Below are positions 25,178 through 34,271 of a DNA stretch of 64,000 nt, in pieces; position 1 is the first letter of the stretch, and each line of letters begins with the position of its first letter. The notes below the pieces were generated by a model. The model was not told the DNA's origin. It ran no database searches and was given only the letters and a program-made list of their open reading frames with translations. The position numbers and the translations under genes were made by a program. The stretch is from Streptomyces sp. (GTDB lineage: Bacteria > Actinomycetota > Actinomycetes > Streptomycetales > Streptomycetaceae), in NCBI RefSeq assembly GCF_019510245.1, contig NZ_JAEKKT010000187.1, forward strand, positions 18,288-82,287, written 5' to 3'.

Positions 25178-25322
25178 CGTGCTGATCTCCTTCGGGCTTC
25201 GACACCTCGAAGATCAGCCGGTGGCCGTTCATCTATGCGGGCATCATCCCGACGCCGGAGCAGACCCCCGGATCAGGTCGAACCCGTACACCACTTCCCT
25301 GGACGCAACCGTTGGAAAGGGC

Positions 25323-25811
25323 TCACTGCTCAGTGGCCCGAACCGGTGCATCGACATCGACGGGCCCATCGCTTGGTGCCAACGGCGCAAGGTCGAAGGG
25401 ACGTACTACCCGGCGCCGCGCTATGCGCCAGATCCCTCCCTCGCGCCGGTATTCGTCCTCGTAGGTACCTCCACCGACAATCCAGCGGTGGTTGCGGAGT
25501 TGGGCCAGGACCACGACGTCCGATCGTCCGGTCGCGGCAGCGCCGTCGATTTCCACCGTGTGGTTGGCAGTGGCATGCTGCATGATCGGGAATGCCTGCC
25601 ACTGCTGCTCGACCGCCGCGCGTATGGCTTCGATCCCCGTGAATGTCTGGTCCGAGCTGGTCTCCCACGCGGCGTCCGCTGTCCAAATTGCCTCCCAGCG
25701 GGCTGAGTCGCGGTGGTCGGCACCCACGCAGTAGTCGTGGGCCAGCCGATGCAGTGCAAGTTCCGTCTCGACTCGGTCCAGGCGAGCGGCAAGATCTTGT
25801 AACGTCGTCAT
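25323..25811 (-). CDS. SnoaL/NTF2-like protein (SnoaL_4 type)
   Basis: The 162-residue protein starts MTTLQDLAARLDRVETELAL. The N-terminal helix is followed by HDYCVGADHRDSARWEAIWT, VEIDGAAATGRSDVVVLA and EGGIWRIARRRVVRPF, the SnoaL_4/aromatic-ring-dioxygenase small-subunit-like pattern. AGGA precedes the ATG. It stands alone between two mobile-element relics. Enzyme or binding role unknown. Confidence 0.75.
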   Translation of the reverse strand: MTTLQDLAARLDRVETELALHRLAHDYCVGADHRDSARWEAIWTADAAWETSSDQTFTGIEAIRAAVEQQWQAFPIMQHATANHTVEIDGAAATGRSDVVVLAQLRNHRWIVGGGTYEDEYRREGGIWRIARRRVVRPFDLAPLAPSDGPVDVDAPVRATEQ

Positions 25812-25863
25812 TCCTGAGAGGCTACTGACGGTTGAGATGGCCCGCAGGGCGGTCGCCTCACCC

Positions 25864-26030
25864 CTACAAGTGCTGGCGCAGGGCGTGCAGTTCGCCGTTT
25901 GCCGCAGTGAGCGCGGCCCGCAGTTGGGCAACTTCTTCACGGTGTTTGCGGCGGTCGGCGGCCAGCCGTTGGATGAGGCGGCGGACCAGCGTACTGGCGG
26001 CAGCCTCAGCTTGAGCACGGCTTCGCCCAT
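25864..26030 (-). pseudogene. DUF6262-type recombinase-associated protein remnant
   Basis: The minus strand reads AASTLVRRLIQRLAADRRKH and then QLRAALTAANGELHALRQHL to a stop at 25864. This coiled-coil end resembles DUF6262 proteins that accompany Tn554-like tyrosine recombinases. No recombinase genes remain nearby. Confidence 0.45.
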
Positions 26031-26410
26031 CTCAGAAACTGAGGGTCCTCGGCAAGGTCCGCACCGACGCGAAGTGGGCGACCACCCTGGTGAGGGCCCT
26101 GCCTGTTCTGACGAACCGCGAAGTTTCCCGCTGACCGACGATCTTCACCGAAGTCATCCGCCCGCGACTTGCACAAGTATCGAGAACCCTGCGCACACCA
26201 GACCCGTAACCTGCGACTTCACGATGCACGCGGCTCATTGAGGATGGTCTTTGTCCGGCCCAAGGGACAGAGCGATGAGACGCACTCTCTTTTGATCGAT
26301 TACGCGTCGGAGTGCTGATCTTGCTCTGCGCCGGTGCCACGCTCTGGATCCCGCCGAGTGATGGCCTTCCGTGGGGGCCGGAAAAGTCCGCCGCGGATTG
26401 GGCGGAGCGA
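26031..26410. other. Gene-poor segment between element relics
   Basis: The plus strand at about 26037-26133 reads LRVLGKVRTDAKWATTLVRA and ends NREVSR, a plausible 3' fragment of an unknown gene. The remainder holds the 26243-26282 repeat and no other supportable feature. Confidence 0.35.
26243..26282. repeat. 40-nt repeat, copy 2 (partner at 8523-8562)
   Basis: GATGGTCTTTGTCCGGCCCA and the next 20 nt match the copy at 8523-8562 apart from about 5 positions, including the TGTCC...GGACA inverted repeat and GATGAGACG. Confidence 0.5.
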
Positions 26411-27199
26411 CTATGAGGCGTCGCGAGTGAAGCGCCAGGCTCCGCAGGTGAGGGCGAGTGCCAGGTAGAGGGCAAGGTCGACGAGGGCGAAGGAGAGGGA
26501 GGGGGTGCGTTCCGGGTGGAGGGGGTGCGGGTGGAGCTGGCCGAGGGCGTCCGCAGCGTTGCTCAGCATGAGCTTGCTGGGCAGATAGGACCAGCCTTCG
26601 GCGGCCTTGGCTGCGCCGTAGCCGAGATAGACCAGGGCGAAGAGCGCGGCGATGGCTCCGGCGGTGTGCCGGATGACGGCCCCGAGGCCGTAGCCCACGA
26701 CGGTGACGACGAACAGGTAGAGGCCGGCACAGGACACGGCGCGAAACACGCCTGGAGTGCCCAGACCGACGTCAAGGTGCTGCTTGGCCAGGATGGCCTG
26801 CCCGATGAAGAAGCTGGTGAACGCGGCCAGTTCGCCCAGTAGCAGGGCGAATCCGCCGGTGACGAGGGTCTTGGCTGTGTAGGCGAGCACGCGCCGGGGC
26901 GTCGCGGTCAGCGTCGAGCGGATCAGTCCGGTGGTGTATTCGCTGCTGACGCCCAGCACGCCGAGGACTCCGAAGGCGAGGACGGCGAAGGCGAAGCCGG
27001 AGAGTGAGTCGCCCACCGGGTCGAACTGGGCCCGGTCGGCCGTCGTCATGTGGGGCCAGGCGTTGGCGGTGTGCGCGACGTCCATGACGCTCAGCGCCAG
27101 GCCGAATGCCACGGTGATGAGGGCGGTGATCCAGGTCGAGCGGAGGGAGCGCAGCTTGATCACCTCGCTGGCCATGGCACCTGTCAGTGCAGTGGGCAT
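26411..27199 (-). CDS. ABC-2 type transporter permease
   Basis: The 262-residue integral membrane protein has about six hydrophobic spans, including TWITALITVAFGLALSVM, FAFAVLAFGVLGVLGV, GLYLFVVTVVGYGLGAVI and ALVDLALYLALALTCGAW. It starts MPTALTGAMASEVIKLRSLR, typical of ABC-2 permeases paired with an exporter ATPase. Its ATG overlaps the ATPase stop by one nucleotide. The pair probably exports a drug or peptide. The two-component system 97 nt away, divergently transcribed, may respond to the same compound. Confidence 0.88.
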   Translation of the reverse strand: MPTALTGAMASEVIKLRSLRSTWITALITVAFGLALSVMDVAHTANAWPHMTTADRAQFDPVGDSLSGFAFAVLAFGVLGVLGVSSEYTTGLIRSTLTATPRRVLAYTAKTLVTGGFALLLGELAAFTSFFIGQAILAKQHLDVGLGTPGVFRAVSCAGLYLFVVTVVGYGLGAVIRHTAGAIAALFALVYLGYGAAKAAEGWSYLPSKLMLSNAADALGQLHPHPLHPERTPSLSFALVDLALYLALALTCGAWRFTRDAS

Positions 27200-27963
27200 C
27201 AGTGTCCCGTCCCTTCGGTCCGGTACTCCACGGCGGATTCGGAGAGGTCGAGGTAGGCGTCTTCCAGTGAGGCGCCGGCAGGAACGAAGTCGGTGATCGG
27301 GACGTCAGCGAGCAGACGTCCTCGTCCGATGACGAGAAGGTGGTCGACGGTGAGGGCCATCTCGCTCATCAGGTGGCTGGAGACAAGGACGGTGCGTCCT
27401 TCGGCGGCCAGCGACCGCATGAGGTTACGGATCCACCGGATGCCTTCCGGGTCCAGGCCGTTGGCGGGTTCGTCGAAGATGAGCACGGGCGGGTCGCCGA
27501 GCAGGGCGGCGGCGATGCCCAGGCGCTGCTTCATGCCGAGCGAGTAGGTGCCGATCCTGCGGTGGGCGACGTCGGTGAGGCCGGTGAGGGCGAGCACCTC
27601 ATCGATTCGCCCGCGCCGGATGTGGTTGGTGGCCGCGAGCGCGGCCAGATGCGCCCGCGCCGTACGGCCCCGGTGGACGGCTCCGGCGTCGAGGAGCGCG
27701 CCGACACGGCGCAGCGGCTGTTCGGCCTGGCGGTAGGGCACGCCGTCGACCAGGGTGCGGCCGGCGTCCGGGGTGTCCAGGCCGAGGACGGCCCGGATCG
27801 TGGTTGACTTCCCCGCGCCGTTGGGACCGAGGAAGCCGGTCACGCGGGCGGGCTGGACGTCGAAGCTGAGGTCGTCGACGGCGGCCTTGCGGCCGAAGCG
27901 TTTGGTGAGATGTTCGCATCGAATCACGTCCATGACGATGCCGGGACGGGCGAGACTCTTCAT
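27199..27963 (-). CDS. ABC transporter ATP-binding protein (DrrA-like)
   Basis: The 254-residue ATPase has Walker A GPNGAGKST, signature YSLGMKQRLGIA, Walker B VLIFDEPANGLDPEG and the H-loop LVSSHLMSEM. The signature LSGGQ is replaced by YSLGM, common in this export subfamily. ATG 27963 (MKSLARPGIVMDVIRCEH) is the first start; an internal ATG at 27933 fits the family length better. It forms a translationally coupled exporter with the ABC-2 permease. Confidence 0.92.
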   Translation of the reverse strand: MKSLARPGIVMDVIRCEHLTKRFGRKAAVDDLSFDVQPARVTGFLGPNGAGKSTTIRAVLGLDTPDAGRTLVDGVPYRQAEQPLRRVGALLDAGAVHRGRTARAHLAALAATNHIRRGRIDEVLALTGLTDVAHRRIGTYSLGMKQRLGIAAALLGDPPVLIFDEPANGLDPEGIRWIRNLMRSLAAEGRTVLVSSHLMSEMALTVDHLLVIGRGRLLADVPITDFVPAGASLEDAYLDLSESAVEYRTEGTGH

Positions 27964-28059
27964 CTGCCCGCGGGCGGGTCCTTTCGGGCCCGGGTCTGCC
28001 GTACGGCATAGGGCCCGCGGACGATGTGGGCATGACCGGGAGACGCATAGGCTCAGGTC

Positions 28060-29085
28060 GTGGAACGGAAGACGCAGGCGGCCCCGGAGTCGTTCCGGCC
28101 CTATTGGCCGGAGGCCCTTGTTGTTCTGTCATTGGCGGTGTGCGGCCTGGCACCGTGGCATCCGCAGGCGATTTTCTGGGGCGGGTTGCCGCTCGCCTTC
28201 GCGCTCTTCTGCGTCACGTCCCTGCGCCCGGCCCGCACCGCGGGAATCGCCCTGGCCGCGGCCCTGGCGATGGCGCTGTCCACCGGCCTGCCCAGGTTCG
28301 AACACGCCGGGGCCGTGGTGCCCTTCGCGCTGCTCTTCGCCGTCGCCTGGGCGGTGGGCTTCGCGGTCGGCCAGCGGCGCCGGTATCTGCACGCGCTGGT
28401 GCGGCAGGAACGCGACCGCGCCGATCGGGAGGCGGCTGCGGAACGGCTGCGGATCGCCCGCGAGCTGCACGACAGCATCGCCCACTCGATGAGCGTGATC
28501 TCCGTCCAGGCAGGCTTCGGCCGCCTGGTGCTCGAGGACCGTCCCCAGGACGCGCGCAGCGCGCTGGAGGCGATCGAGACCACCGGCCGGCAGACCCTCG
28601 TTGAGCTGCGCCGCATGCTCGGCGTGCTGCACGACGACACCCACGACGCAGGCGACACGGGCCTGGCCCCCGCCCTAAAACTCGCCGACCTGAACCGTCT
28701 CACTGAACGGACCCGGCGCCCCGGCCTGCGGATCGACCTCACCGTCACCGGGCAAGCCAGGCCCCTGCCCCCTGGGCTGGAGGCAGCTGCGTACCGGATC
28801 GTCCAGGAGGCGCTGACCAACGTGGTCAAGCACGCCGACGCGAGCACCGCGCACGTCACCGTCGCGTACGGACCCGACGAGCTGACCCTCACGGTGATCA
28901 ACGACGGCAGCATCCGGCCTGCCTCGGGCCGCACCGGACGCGGGCTGCCCGGGATGCGTGAGCGCCTTGCCCTCTACGGCGGCACCCTGCAGGCGGGGCC
29001 GGCCGCGACTGGCGGCTTCCGGGTACGGGCCGGCATCCCCGTGGACCGGCCACAGCCCACTGCCCCCGTACGGGAGCGGCCGTGA
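28060..29085 (+). CDS. Sensor histidine kinase (NarL/HisKA_3 type)
   Basis: The 341-residue protein has an N-terminal membrane part (about 20-105, four to five spans), then HisKA_3 RIARELHDSIAHSMSVI with the phosphorylated His near residue 137, and an HATPase domain (VQEALTNVVKHADAS, GRGLPGMRERLALYGG). It starts at GTG 28060. The response regulator overlaps it by 4 nt. It is divergent from an ABC exporter that it may control in response to membrane-active compounds. Confidence 0.92.
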   Translation: MERKTQAAPESFRPYWPEALVVLSLAVCGLAPWHPQAIFWGGLPLAFALFCVTSLRPARTAGIALAAALAMALSTGLPRFEHAGAVVPFALLFAVAWAVGFAVGQRRRYLHALVRQERDRADREAAAERLRIARELHDSIAHSMSVISVQAGFGRLVLEDRPQDARSALEAIETTGRQTLVELRRMLGVLHDDTHDAGDTGLAPALKLADLNRLTERTRRPGLRIDLTVTGQARPLPPGLEAAAYRIVQEALTNVVKHADASTAHVTVAYGPDELTLTVINDGSIRPASGRTGRGLPGMRERLALYGGTLQAGPAATGGFRVRAGIPVDRPQPTAPVRERP

Positions 29086-29735
29086 CCATCCGGGTCCTGG
29101 TCGCCGACGACCAGCAGCTGATCCGCATCGGCCTGGCCGGAATCGTGGACACCGCCCCCGACCTCGCGTCGATCGGCAGCGTCGCAACGGGCCGGGACGC
29201 CGTCGCAGCAGCCGCCGAACACCGGCCCGACATCGTCCTCATGGACGTGCGGATGCCCGAGATGGACGGCATCGAAGCCACCCGCCGTATCACCGCCGCC
29301 GGCCACGCCCGTGTCCTGATGCTCACCACCTTCGACCTCGACGAATACGTCTTCGGCGCACTGCACGCCGGGGCCAGCGGCTTCCTCCTGAAGGACGCCC
29401 CGCCCCTGGACCTGCTGTCCGCCGTCCGTACCGTCGCCCAGGGCGAGGCGCTGCTCGCTCCACGCGTCACCAAACGGCTCATCGCGGCATACGTAAACAG
29501 GCCGGCACAACCGCACGTCAAGGAACCGCCGCGGCTGCCCGAGGCCGTCACCACGCGTGAACGCGAAGTGCTGCTGCTCGTCGCCGAAGGACTCACCAAC
29601 GCCGAGATCGCCGAACGGCTGTACATCGGCGCGGGCACGGTGAAGACCCACGTCGCCCGGCTGCTGGCCAAGCTCGACGCCCGCGACCGCGTCCAACTCG
29701 TCATCCACGCCTACCGCAGCGGCCTCACCGGCTAG
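29082..29735 (+). CDS. NarL/LuxR-family response regulator
   Basis: The 217-residue protein has a receiver domain with acidic pair D9-D10, phospho-acceptor D55 (DIVLMDVRMPEMDG), and Lys in FLLKDAPP. It ends in a LuxR HTH (TTREREVLLLVAEGLTNAEI to ARDRVQLVIHAYRS). GTG start overlaps the kinase stop (GTGA). Intact partner of the upstream kinase. Confidence 0.94.
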   Translation: MTIRVLVADDQQLIRIGLAGIVDTAPDLASIGSVATGRDAVAAAAEHRPDIVLMDVRMPEMDGIEATRRITAAGHARVLMLTTFDLDEYVFGALHAGASGFLLKDAPPLDLLSAVRTVAQGEALLAPRVTKRLIAAYVNRPAQPHVKEPPRLPEAVTTREREVLLLVAEGLTNAEIAERLYIGAGTVKTHVARLLAKLDARDRVQLVIHAYRSGLTG

Positions 29736-29989
29736 TCCGCCAGCCCTCGACTGTCCCCGAGAAGCCAAGATCGTGAGACACGACGCCTTGGCCCTCAAAT
29801 GAGACAAACCGCAAACACGCAGGTCCCCACGACGGAACGGGACATTCCAAGTGAGGCCCTACAGCCGGCCGACCGTGCAGTGCGCGGGCCGTCCCGTGCG
29901 ATCAAGGGCGCCTGCGGCTGCGCTCCGCGCCGGGCTTCCCCCACTCTGGATGGCCCGGCGCTCCCGAGACTGCGGAGATGCGGCAAGTG

Positions 29990-30429
29990 CTGACGGCTGT
30001 GACGGCGCTGGCCCACACCCGGTGGATGTACTCCAGCGCGCGGGACTGCCCGGAGCGCAGGGCGATGTGTCGGGCGTGGCGGCCGCCCTCGTGATCGGGG
30101 TGCAGCAGCAGCCGGGTCAGCTGCTCGATGCTTCCGTCGGCGCGGGCCACGTGGCAGGCGATCGCCGCGGTGATGCGGTGACCGTGTTCCGATATGCCTT
30201 GGCGGTCGCCGCGCAAGGTCACCGTGCGGCCGTCGGGGCTGAGCCTGCTGTAGCTGCCTGCCGCGTAGCGGCCGGTGAGGTCGCCGAGCAGGACGAGGTC
30301 GGCGGCGGGCTTGGGGAGGGAGGCGAGTCCCTGCAGCGTGGTGTGGTGGCCTGTGGCTGCCTCTGGTGGGGAGAAATCCGGACGTGGAGCCGACGGGGAG
30401 TAGTGCGGGTGGGCTGTGGGGTGTGGCAT
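29990..30429 (-). pseudogene. Second rep copy, truncated after ~145 residues
   Basis: From ATG 30429 (MPHPTAHPHYSPSAPRPD) the product contains LVLLGDLTGRYAAGSYSRL and runs parallel to the full Rep at 5761-7266 as far as RRVWASA-type sequence. It then diverges at about 29990 and runs to a chance stop at 29902. Both winged-helix regions are lost. The upstream leader and 14-codon ORF are intact. Either an ancestral second replicon was integrated and eroded, or a plasmid cointegrate was resolved. Confidence 0.75.
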
Positions 30430-30451
30430 TCTGGGGTCGTCCCAAGGACAT

Positions 30452-30819
30452 GGACGCCACCAAGGCCCGCTGAAACCAGCGATGGTGTCCGGAACCGACC
30501 TCCAGTCGGTGCCGGCGAAGCCTCCAGGATTGGCGTCCTGGGGGCTTTCGTGCGCTCTGGCACCTGTCGGAGGCAGGCGTCCCCATCGCGGCTCGACCGG
30601 AGACGACCGAGAGGCCTGTCAGAGCCGCCACCCTGGATCCGTACCGGTCAACACCGGTCGCTCAAAGGGCAGTTCGAGAGGTCGATGCCTCTGAGCGACC
30701 CGGGTCGAACCGGGGTCGAATCAGAGCGGTTTCCTCTGACTGCCTCCGATCGCCTCTGCAACCCGTCCTAGCAGGTCACATCCTTATCGCCTCGCATAAG
30801 CGCAGGTCAGAAAGATGTG
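30452..30819 (-). promoter_or_regulatory. Second rep leader/origin-like region
   Basis: Homologous to 7291-7668. It has hairpin GGACGCCACC (30452-30461) with GATGGTGTCC (30481-30490), hairpin CCAGGA/TCCTGG (30524-30541), and the CCTCTGACTGCCTC-type repeat block with GGGTCGAACCGGGGTCGAAT at about 30708-30790. Confidence 0.55.
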
Positions 30820-30864
30820 CTAGCTGTACCACTGGTTCCTGGCGAACGCGGTCATGTGCGGCAT
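30820..30864 (-). CDS. 14-codon ORF, second copy (MPHMTAFARNQWYS)
   Basis: Identical in length and position to 7669-7713, with Ile4 changed to Met. A GGGACGGGA stretch lies just upstream of ATG. Retention next to a dead rep suggests the peptide or its leader RNA could act in trans, or that decay is recent. Confidence 0.45.
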   Translation of the reverse strand: MPHMTAFARNQWYS

Positions 30865-31360
30865 GGCAGTTCCCGTCCCTGTCGGCGGGGCTCCGTCGCC
30901 CCGCGTGCCGTGGTTGGCATCAGGGTCGTGAGGCCTGCACCGGCGCGGCAAGGCGGCTTCTGCCAGGCGGAAGGGCTTGTGTGAAGAGGCTGGTCAGAAC
31001 CTTGTTCTGTCAGCCCCTAGATCAGCATCGCGGACGGTGCTTGGCCTTGCGGGGCCGGTCACCATGTGCTCGGCGGAAGCCCGTCGCAGGCCCGGGAGTT
31101 CGCCCCGTCGTCGCCCCCGGCGGTAGTGGCCGGCCTAGCCGCGGCTTTCGCCGCCGATGGCGCCGGGACCCCTGAAATCCCGCAGGGCATGCAGGGCGCC
31201 GAGCAGGCCGCACCGGCCTGGGTATACACCGCCGGTCGCCTGCTGCGCGGACCCCGGCAATCCGTGGAGTTCCTCGCCCGCAGGCTGCTGTCGGGCCCTA
31301 CGGCTACGGCTACGGCCGTCCAGTCTACGGTTCGGCCGGGCGGGCACCGCCCGAGCGGCG
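30865..31360. other. No supportable gene
   Basis: About 500 nt after the second origin-like region. The reading frames are low-complexity (Arg/Pro/Gly-rich) and lack ribosome sites. I see no hairpin or RNA gene worth calling. Confidence 0.4.
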
Positions 31361-31972
31361 TCAGGCGTCGATCGGACGCAGCACTGCGTAGTACGCGAAC
31401 GGCGGACCGTACAGCCGGGCGACCCGCAGCCCGGCTCCCTCCGCCAGGCTGATCAGCGAGGACGGCCGGATCTGATGCCGGTCGAAGAACTCGCCGACCA
31501 CCAGCCGCCCGGACGGCTTCAGCACCCGGCGCAGCTCGGCCAGCGTACGCGCCGGATCCGGGATCTCGCCCAGCGCCGTCACCAGGTAAGCCGCATCGAA
31601 CGAGCCATCCGCAAAAGGAAGTTCATGTGCGTCGGCGCAGTTCGGCACGATGTTGTCGACGCCCTGCTCCTTGGCCCGGCGGCCCACGTGGTCGAGCATC
31701 TCCTGCTGGATGTCCAGGATGTCCAGCTGGCCGTTCGGGCCCAGCTGCGGTGCGACGTGCAGCGACTGGAGGCCGGTTCCGGGGCCTATCTCCAGGATCC
31801 TCTCACCCTCCCGGGCCTGCAGCACGTGGTCCAGACGCTTCAGAGTCAGGAACGGCAGCGGCAGGTCGAGCAGCCAGCGCTGAGAGTACGGGTACGGCGC
31901 GGAGTCGGTGAACCACCAGGTGGCGACGGCTGCGGCAGTGCCCGCGCCGATCAATGCCCGCGAATGCCTCAT
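31361..31972 (-). CDS. Class I SAM-dependent methyltransferase with N-terminal hydrophobic segment
   Basis: The 203-residue protein has an N-terminal hydrophobic stretch (ALIGAGTAAAVATWWF, about 5-20), then the SAM-binding motif ILEIGPGTGLQSLHVA (about 59-74), LDILDIQQEML and NIVPNCADAHELPFADGSFD. It resembles UbiE/Methyltransf_11 proteins; the acceptor is unknown. AAGGAGGAATT before the ATG is one of the strongest ribosome sites in the window. Confidence 0.88.
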   Translation of the reverse strand: MRHSRALIGAGTAAAVATWWFTDSAPYPYSQRWLLDLPLPFLTLKRLDHVLQAREGERILEIGPGTGLQSLHVAPQLGPNGQLDILDIQQEMLDHVGRRAKEQGVDNIVPNCADAHELPFADGSFDAAYLVTALGEIPDPARTLAELRRVLKPSGRLVVGEFFDRHQIRPSSLISLAEGAGLRVARLYGPPFAYYAVLRPIDA

Positions 31973-32184
31973 AATTCCTCCTTAAATGTCCGATTAGGCC
32001 ATCGGAACATCGCTGATGGTCAATCAGTTGTGTTTGTGTGCAATCCGCTTGTGCCGGCGCCGACCTTGTCGGCAGTTGACCCGAGCGGGCCGAACGAACC
32101 GCCCGTGGACCGCCGTTGCGGCAGGCCGGGACTTCCCGAAACGGGCCGGACCGCAAGCGCCGATCACGTCACGAGCTCCTCCGC

Positions 32185-32694
32185 TCAGCGGCCCGGCCGA
32201 GGGAAGGTCCGGGCCGTGAGAACCGCGCAGGCCACCGCCAGCGGCACCTCGACGAAGACCGCCATCAGCACCGCCAGCTTGAAGTCCGAACCCGGGGCGG
32301 CCGTCATGGTGTCGAACCAGGCGTCGACCAGCAGCAGGACCGAGGTCGCGGCGGAGGTCAGGCAGGCCCGGCAGTCGCCGCGCCTGAGGAGCAGTCCGGT
32401 GGAGAGCAGGCCGAGCGCCTCAAAGCTGTCCAGACCCGTCCACGTCCAGGCCCAGTGCGAGGCCTGAGCGGTGGCCGGCAGCCCGGTGTTCAGGAAGACC
32501 AGCCAGGGAATCATCGCCAGCCCGAGCACGGTGAGGACCGTGGCCGCCCGGCGAAGCAGCAGGGGGAACGCCGAAGCGGCCGCAGCCTTCGGAAGGATCC
32601 GCGGGACACCGGAGCCCGAACCGGAGGCGCCCGCAAGGGTCCGGATGTCGGCCTTGCCTAACGGGGCGCTCAGGGGTGCGGAGGGGTGGCGCAT
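32185..32694 (-). CDS. Small membrane protein with about four transmembrane spans
   Basis: The 169-residue product (MRHPSAPLSAPLGKADIRTL) has hydrophobic segments ATVLTVLGLAMIPWLVFL, FEALGLLSTGLLL, AATSVLLLVDAWFDTM and LAVLMAVFVEVPLAVACAVL. GGAGAAG lies seven nucleotides before ATG. No catalytic motif and no family I recognise. It is next to DUF4097-like sequences and a two-component system, which may suggest an envelope role. Confidence 0.6.
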   Translation of the reverse strand: MRHPSAPLSAPLGKADIRTLAGASGSGSGVPRILPKAAAASAFPLLLRRAATVLTVLGLAMIPWLVFLNTGLPATAQASHWAWTWTGLDSFEALGLLSTGLLLRRGDCRACLTSAATSVLLLVDAWFDTMTAAPGSDFKLAVLMAVFVEVPLAVACAVLTARTFPRPGR

Positions 32695-32740
32695 GGTTCT
32701 TCTCCAACCTTGGTCGTCGGCGTGGGGCGGTGGTGCCCGC

Positions 32741-32935
32741 TCAGTGGATGTGGATGCCGCCGTCGGAGGCGGCCACGGCGAGAGAGGCCGTCGCGCCGTC
32801 GGAGTTCGGCAGGGCGATCTGCGGCGCGGAGCTGCTGCTGTGTGCGTCGATCCGGTAGCCGGTGCTCGAGGGCACCGCGAGGTCGACCGCGCCGTGGCCG
32901 GTCGTCGTGGTGCACCGTCGGGCGGTGCGGCCTGA
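32741..32935 (-). pseudogene. DUF4097-type beta-repeat protein, 3' fragment
   Basis: The minus strand reads HGAVDLAVPSSTGYRIDAHS, PQIALPNSDGATASLAVAAS and ends DGGIHIH. This matches the end pattern of the intact DUF4097 protein at 34272-35018 (VNLKVPHDATYHVDAQSS...RGSIMVH). Only the last ~50 residues remain. At about 33080-33280 the minus strand also shows a signal-peptide-like stretch (ALAAITLTLVTPAIASG) from another lost secreted protein. Confidence 0.6.
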
Positions 32936-33294
32936 GGTATTGATCGTTCCACTCCTCGTTCTCGGGAAGGCCGGTGGCCTTCACCGGTGGTTCGCGGTGG
33001 CGCTGCGGGGCGGCGCACCTGCGCCACCCCGCACCGACCATCTGCCCTCCAGCCAACAGCAGTTCGGCCAGGCCGGACACGTGGCCAGCCCACCGAACCG
33101 GGGTAGGGATAACCCCCCTGCCAGTCCCAGCCGTTGTTGTCGGGCGGGGTGGTGGGGCCGGTGGTGTCGGCCGGGGCGGCAGCGGCCCGCGGCTGCGCTG
33201 CGGCGCTGACTCCGGATGCGATGGCGGGCGTGACGAGGGTGAGGGTGATCGCCGCCAGCGCGGCGGCGGCCGCGGCCACGAGGTTGGCCCGTCG

Positions 33295-34202
33295 TGCGTG
33301 GGTGACATCCGGAACGGCCTGGTGCTCGGTTGCGAGTTCGCCGCCGAGATCGTCGGCTACGGCCCGGACACCGTGCGGGCCCTGCCGGTCGGGAGCACCG
33401 TCTGCGGCCCCCCGATCGGCTTCGGCCCGCAGGGCGGTGGGATCGTCGGCTGCACCCCGGCCTTTCCGGGCGGCTTCGGCGAGTACAGGATCCTCAACGA
33501 GGTCTTCACCCTGGCGGTGCCGACGGTCTGGACCCGAAGGCGGCCGCGCTCACCGAGCCGTTCTCGGTCGCCGCCCGGGCGGTCCGGTGGGGCGAGCCCG
33601 GTCCGGGTTCGGTCGCCGTGGTGCTCCGCCTCGGCCCGATCGGCCTGGGCGTCGTCGCGGTGCTCAAGGCGCGCGGCCACGGCCCGGTCGTAGCGGTCGA
33701 CTTCTCGCCCAAGCGGCGGGCGCTGGCCGAGCGGCTGGGTGCCGACATCCTGATCGACCCGGCCGTCGAGTCGCCCTACGACCGCTGGTCCTCGCTCGGG
33801 GTGATCCCCGGGATGCTGGACCGGATGGCCACGGAGTACCGCGGGGTGCCGACCACCGACGTGGTGCTCTTCGAGTGTGTCGGCGCCTCCGGCGTGCTCG
33901 CCCGGGTCGTCGACGGCGCACCGGCCGGCGCGAAGATCGTGCTGGTCGGCGTCTGCCTGCGCCCCGACACGGTCGACCCCGGGGTGGTGGCCGGCAAGGA
34001 GCTGGACATCGGCGGGTCGTTCGGCGGCAGCCCGGGTGAGTACTGCCAGACGCTGCGGGACATCGCCGAGGGCCGGATCGACGCCGGTGCCGTCATCACC
34101 GGCGTCACCGGCCTGGACGGACTGGCCGGGGCGATCGCCGAACTCCGCGAGCCGGAGCGGCACGCGAAGATCGTCGTCGACCCCTCGCTGGTCGCCGGCT
34201 GA
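33295..34202 (+). pseudogene. Zinc-type alcohol dehydrogenase (MDR), truncated and frameshifted
   Basis: The frame up to about 33526 reads VLGCEFAAEIVGYGPDTVRA and GGFGEYRILNEVFTLAVPT. A second frame then continues KAAALTEPFSVAARAVRWGE, LGPIGLGVVAVLKARGHGP and the Rossmann domain to the stop at 34202. The first ~60 residues, with catalytic zinc ligands, are missing. One frameshift lies near 33526. The protein belonged to the Zn-ADH/threonine-dehydrogenase-like group. Confidence 0.8.
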
Positions 34203-34209
34203 TCGTCCG

Positions 34210-34255
34210 AACGACGGTGGCGTCCCCGGAACCTCCCGGCGACGCCACCGTCGTT
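34210..34255. terminator. Bidirectional 15-bp hairpin terminator
   Basis: AACGACGGTGGCGTC (34210-34224) pairs exactly with GACGCCACCGTCGTT (34241-34255). It lies between the convergent ADH relic and the DUF4097 gene and would serve both strands. Confidence 0.8.
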
Positions 34256-34271
34256 CGCGGCACGGGCGCGC

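Noticed and set aside
31157..32467. 436-codon plus-strand frame
   Set aside because: Runs antisense to the methyltransferase and membrane-protein genes, which have good ribosome sites and motifs.
32974..33693. Intact alcohol dehydrogenase
   Set aside because: The frame changes near 33526 and the zinc-ligand N-terminus is absent, so it is annotated as a pseudogene.
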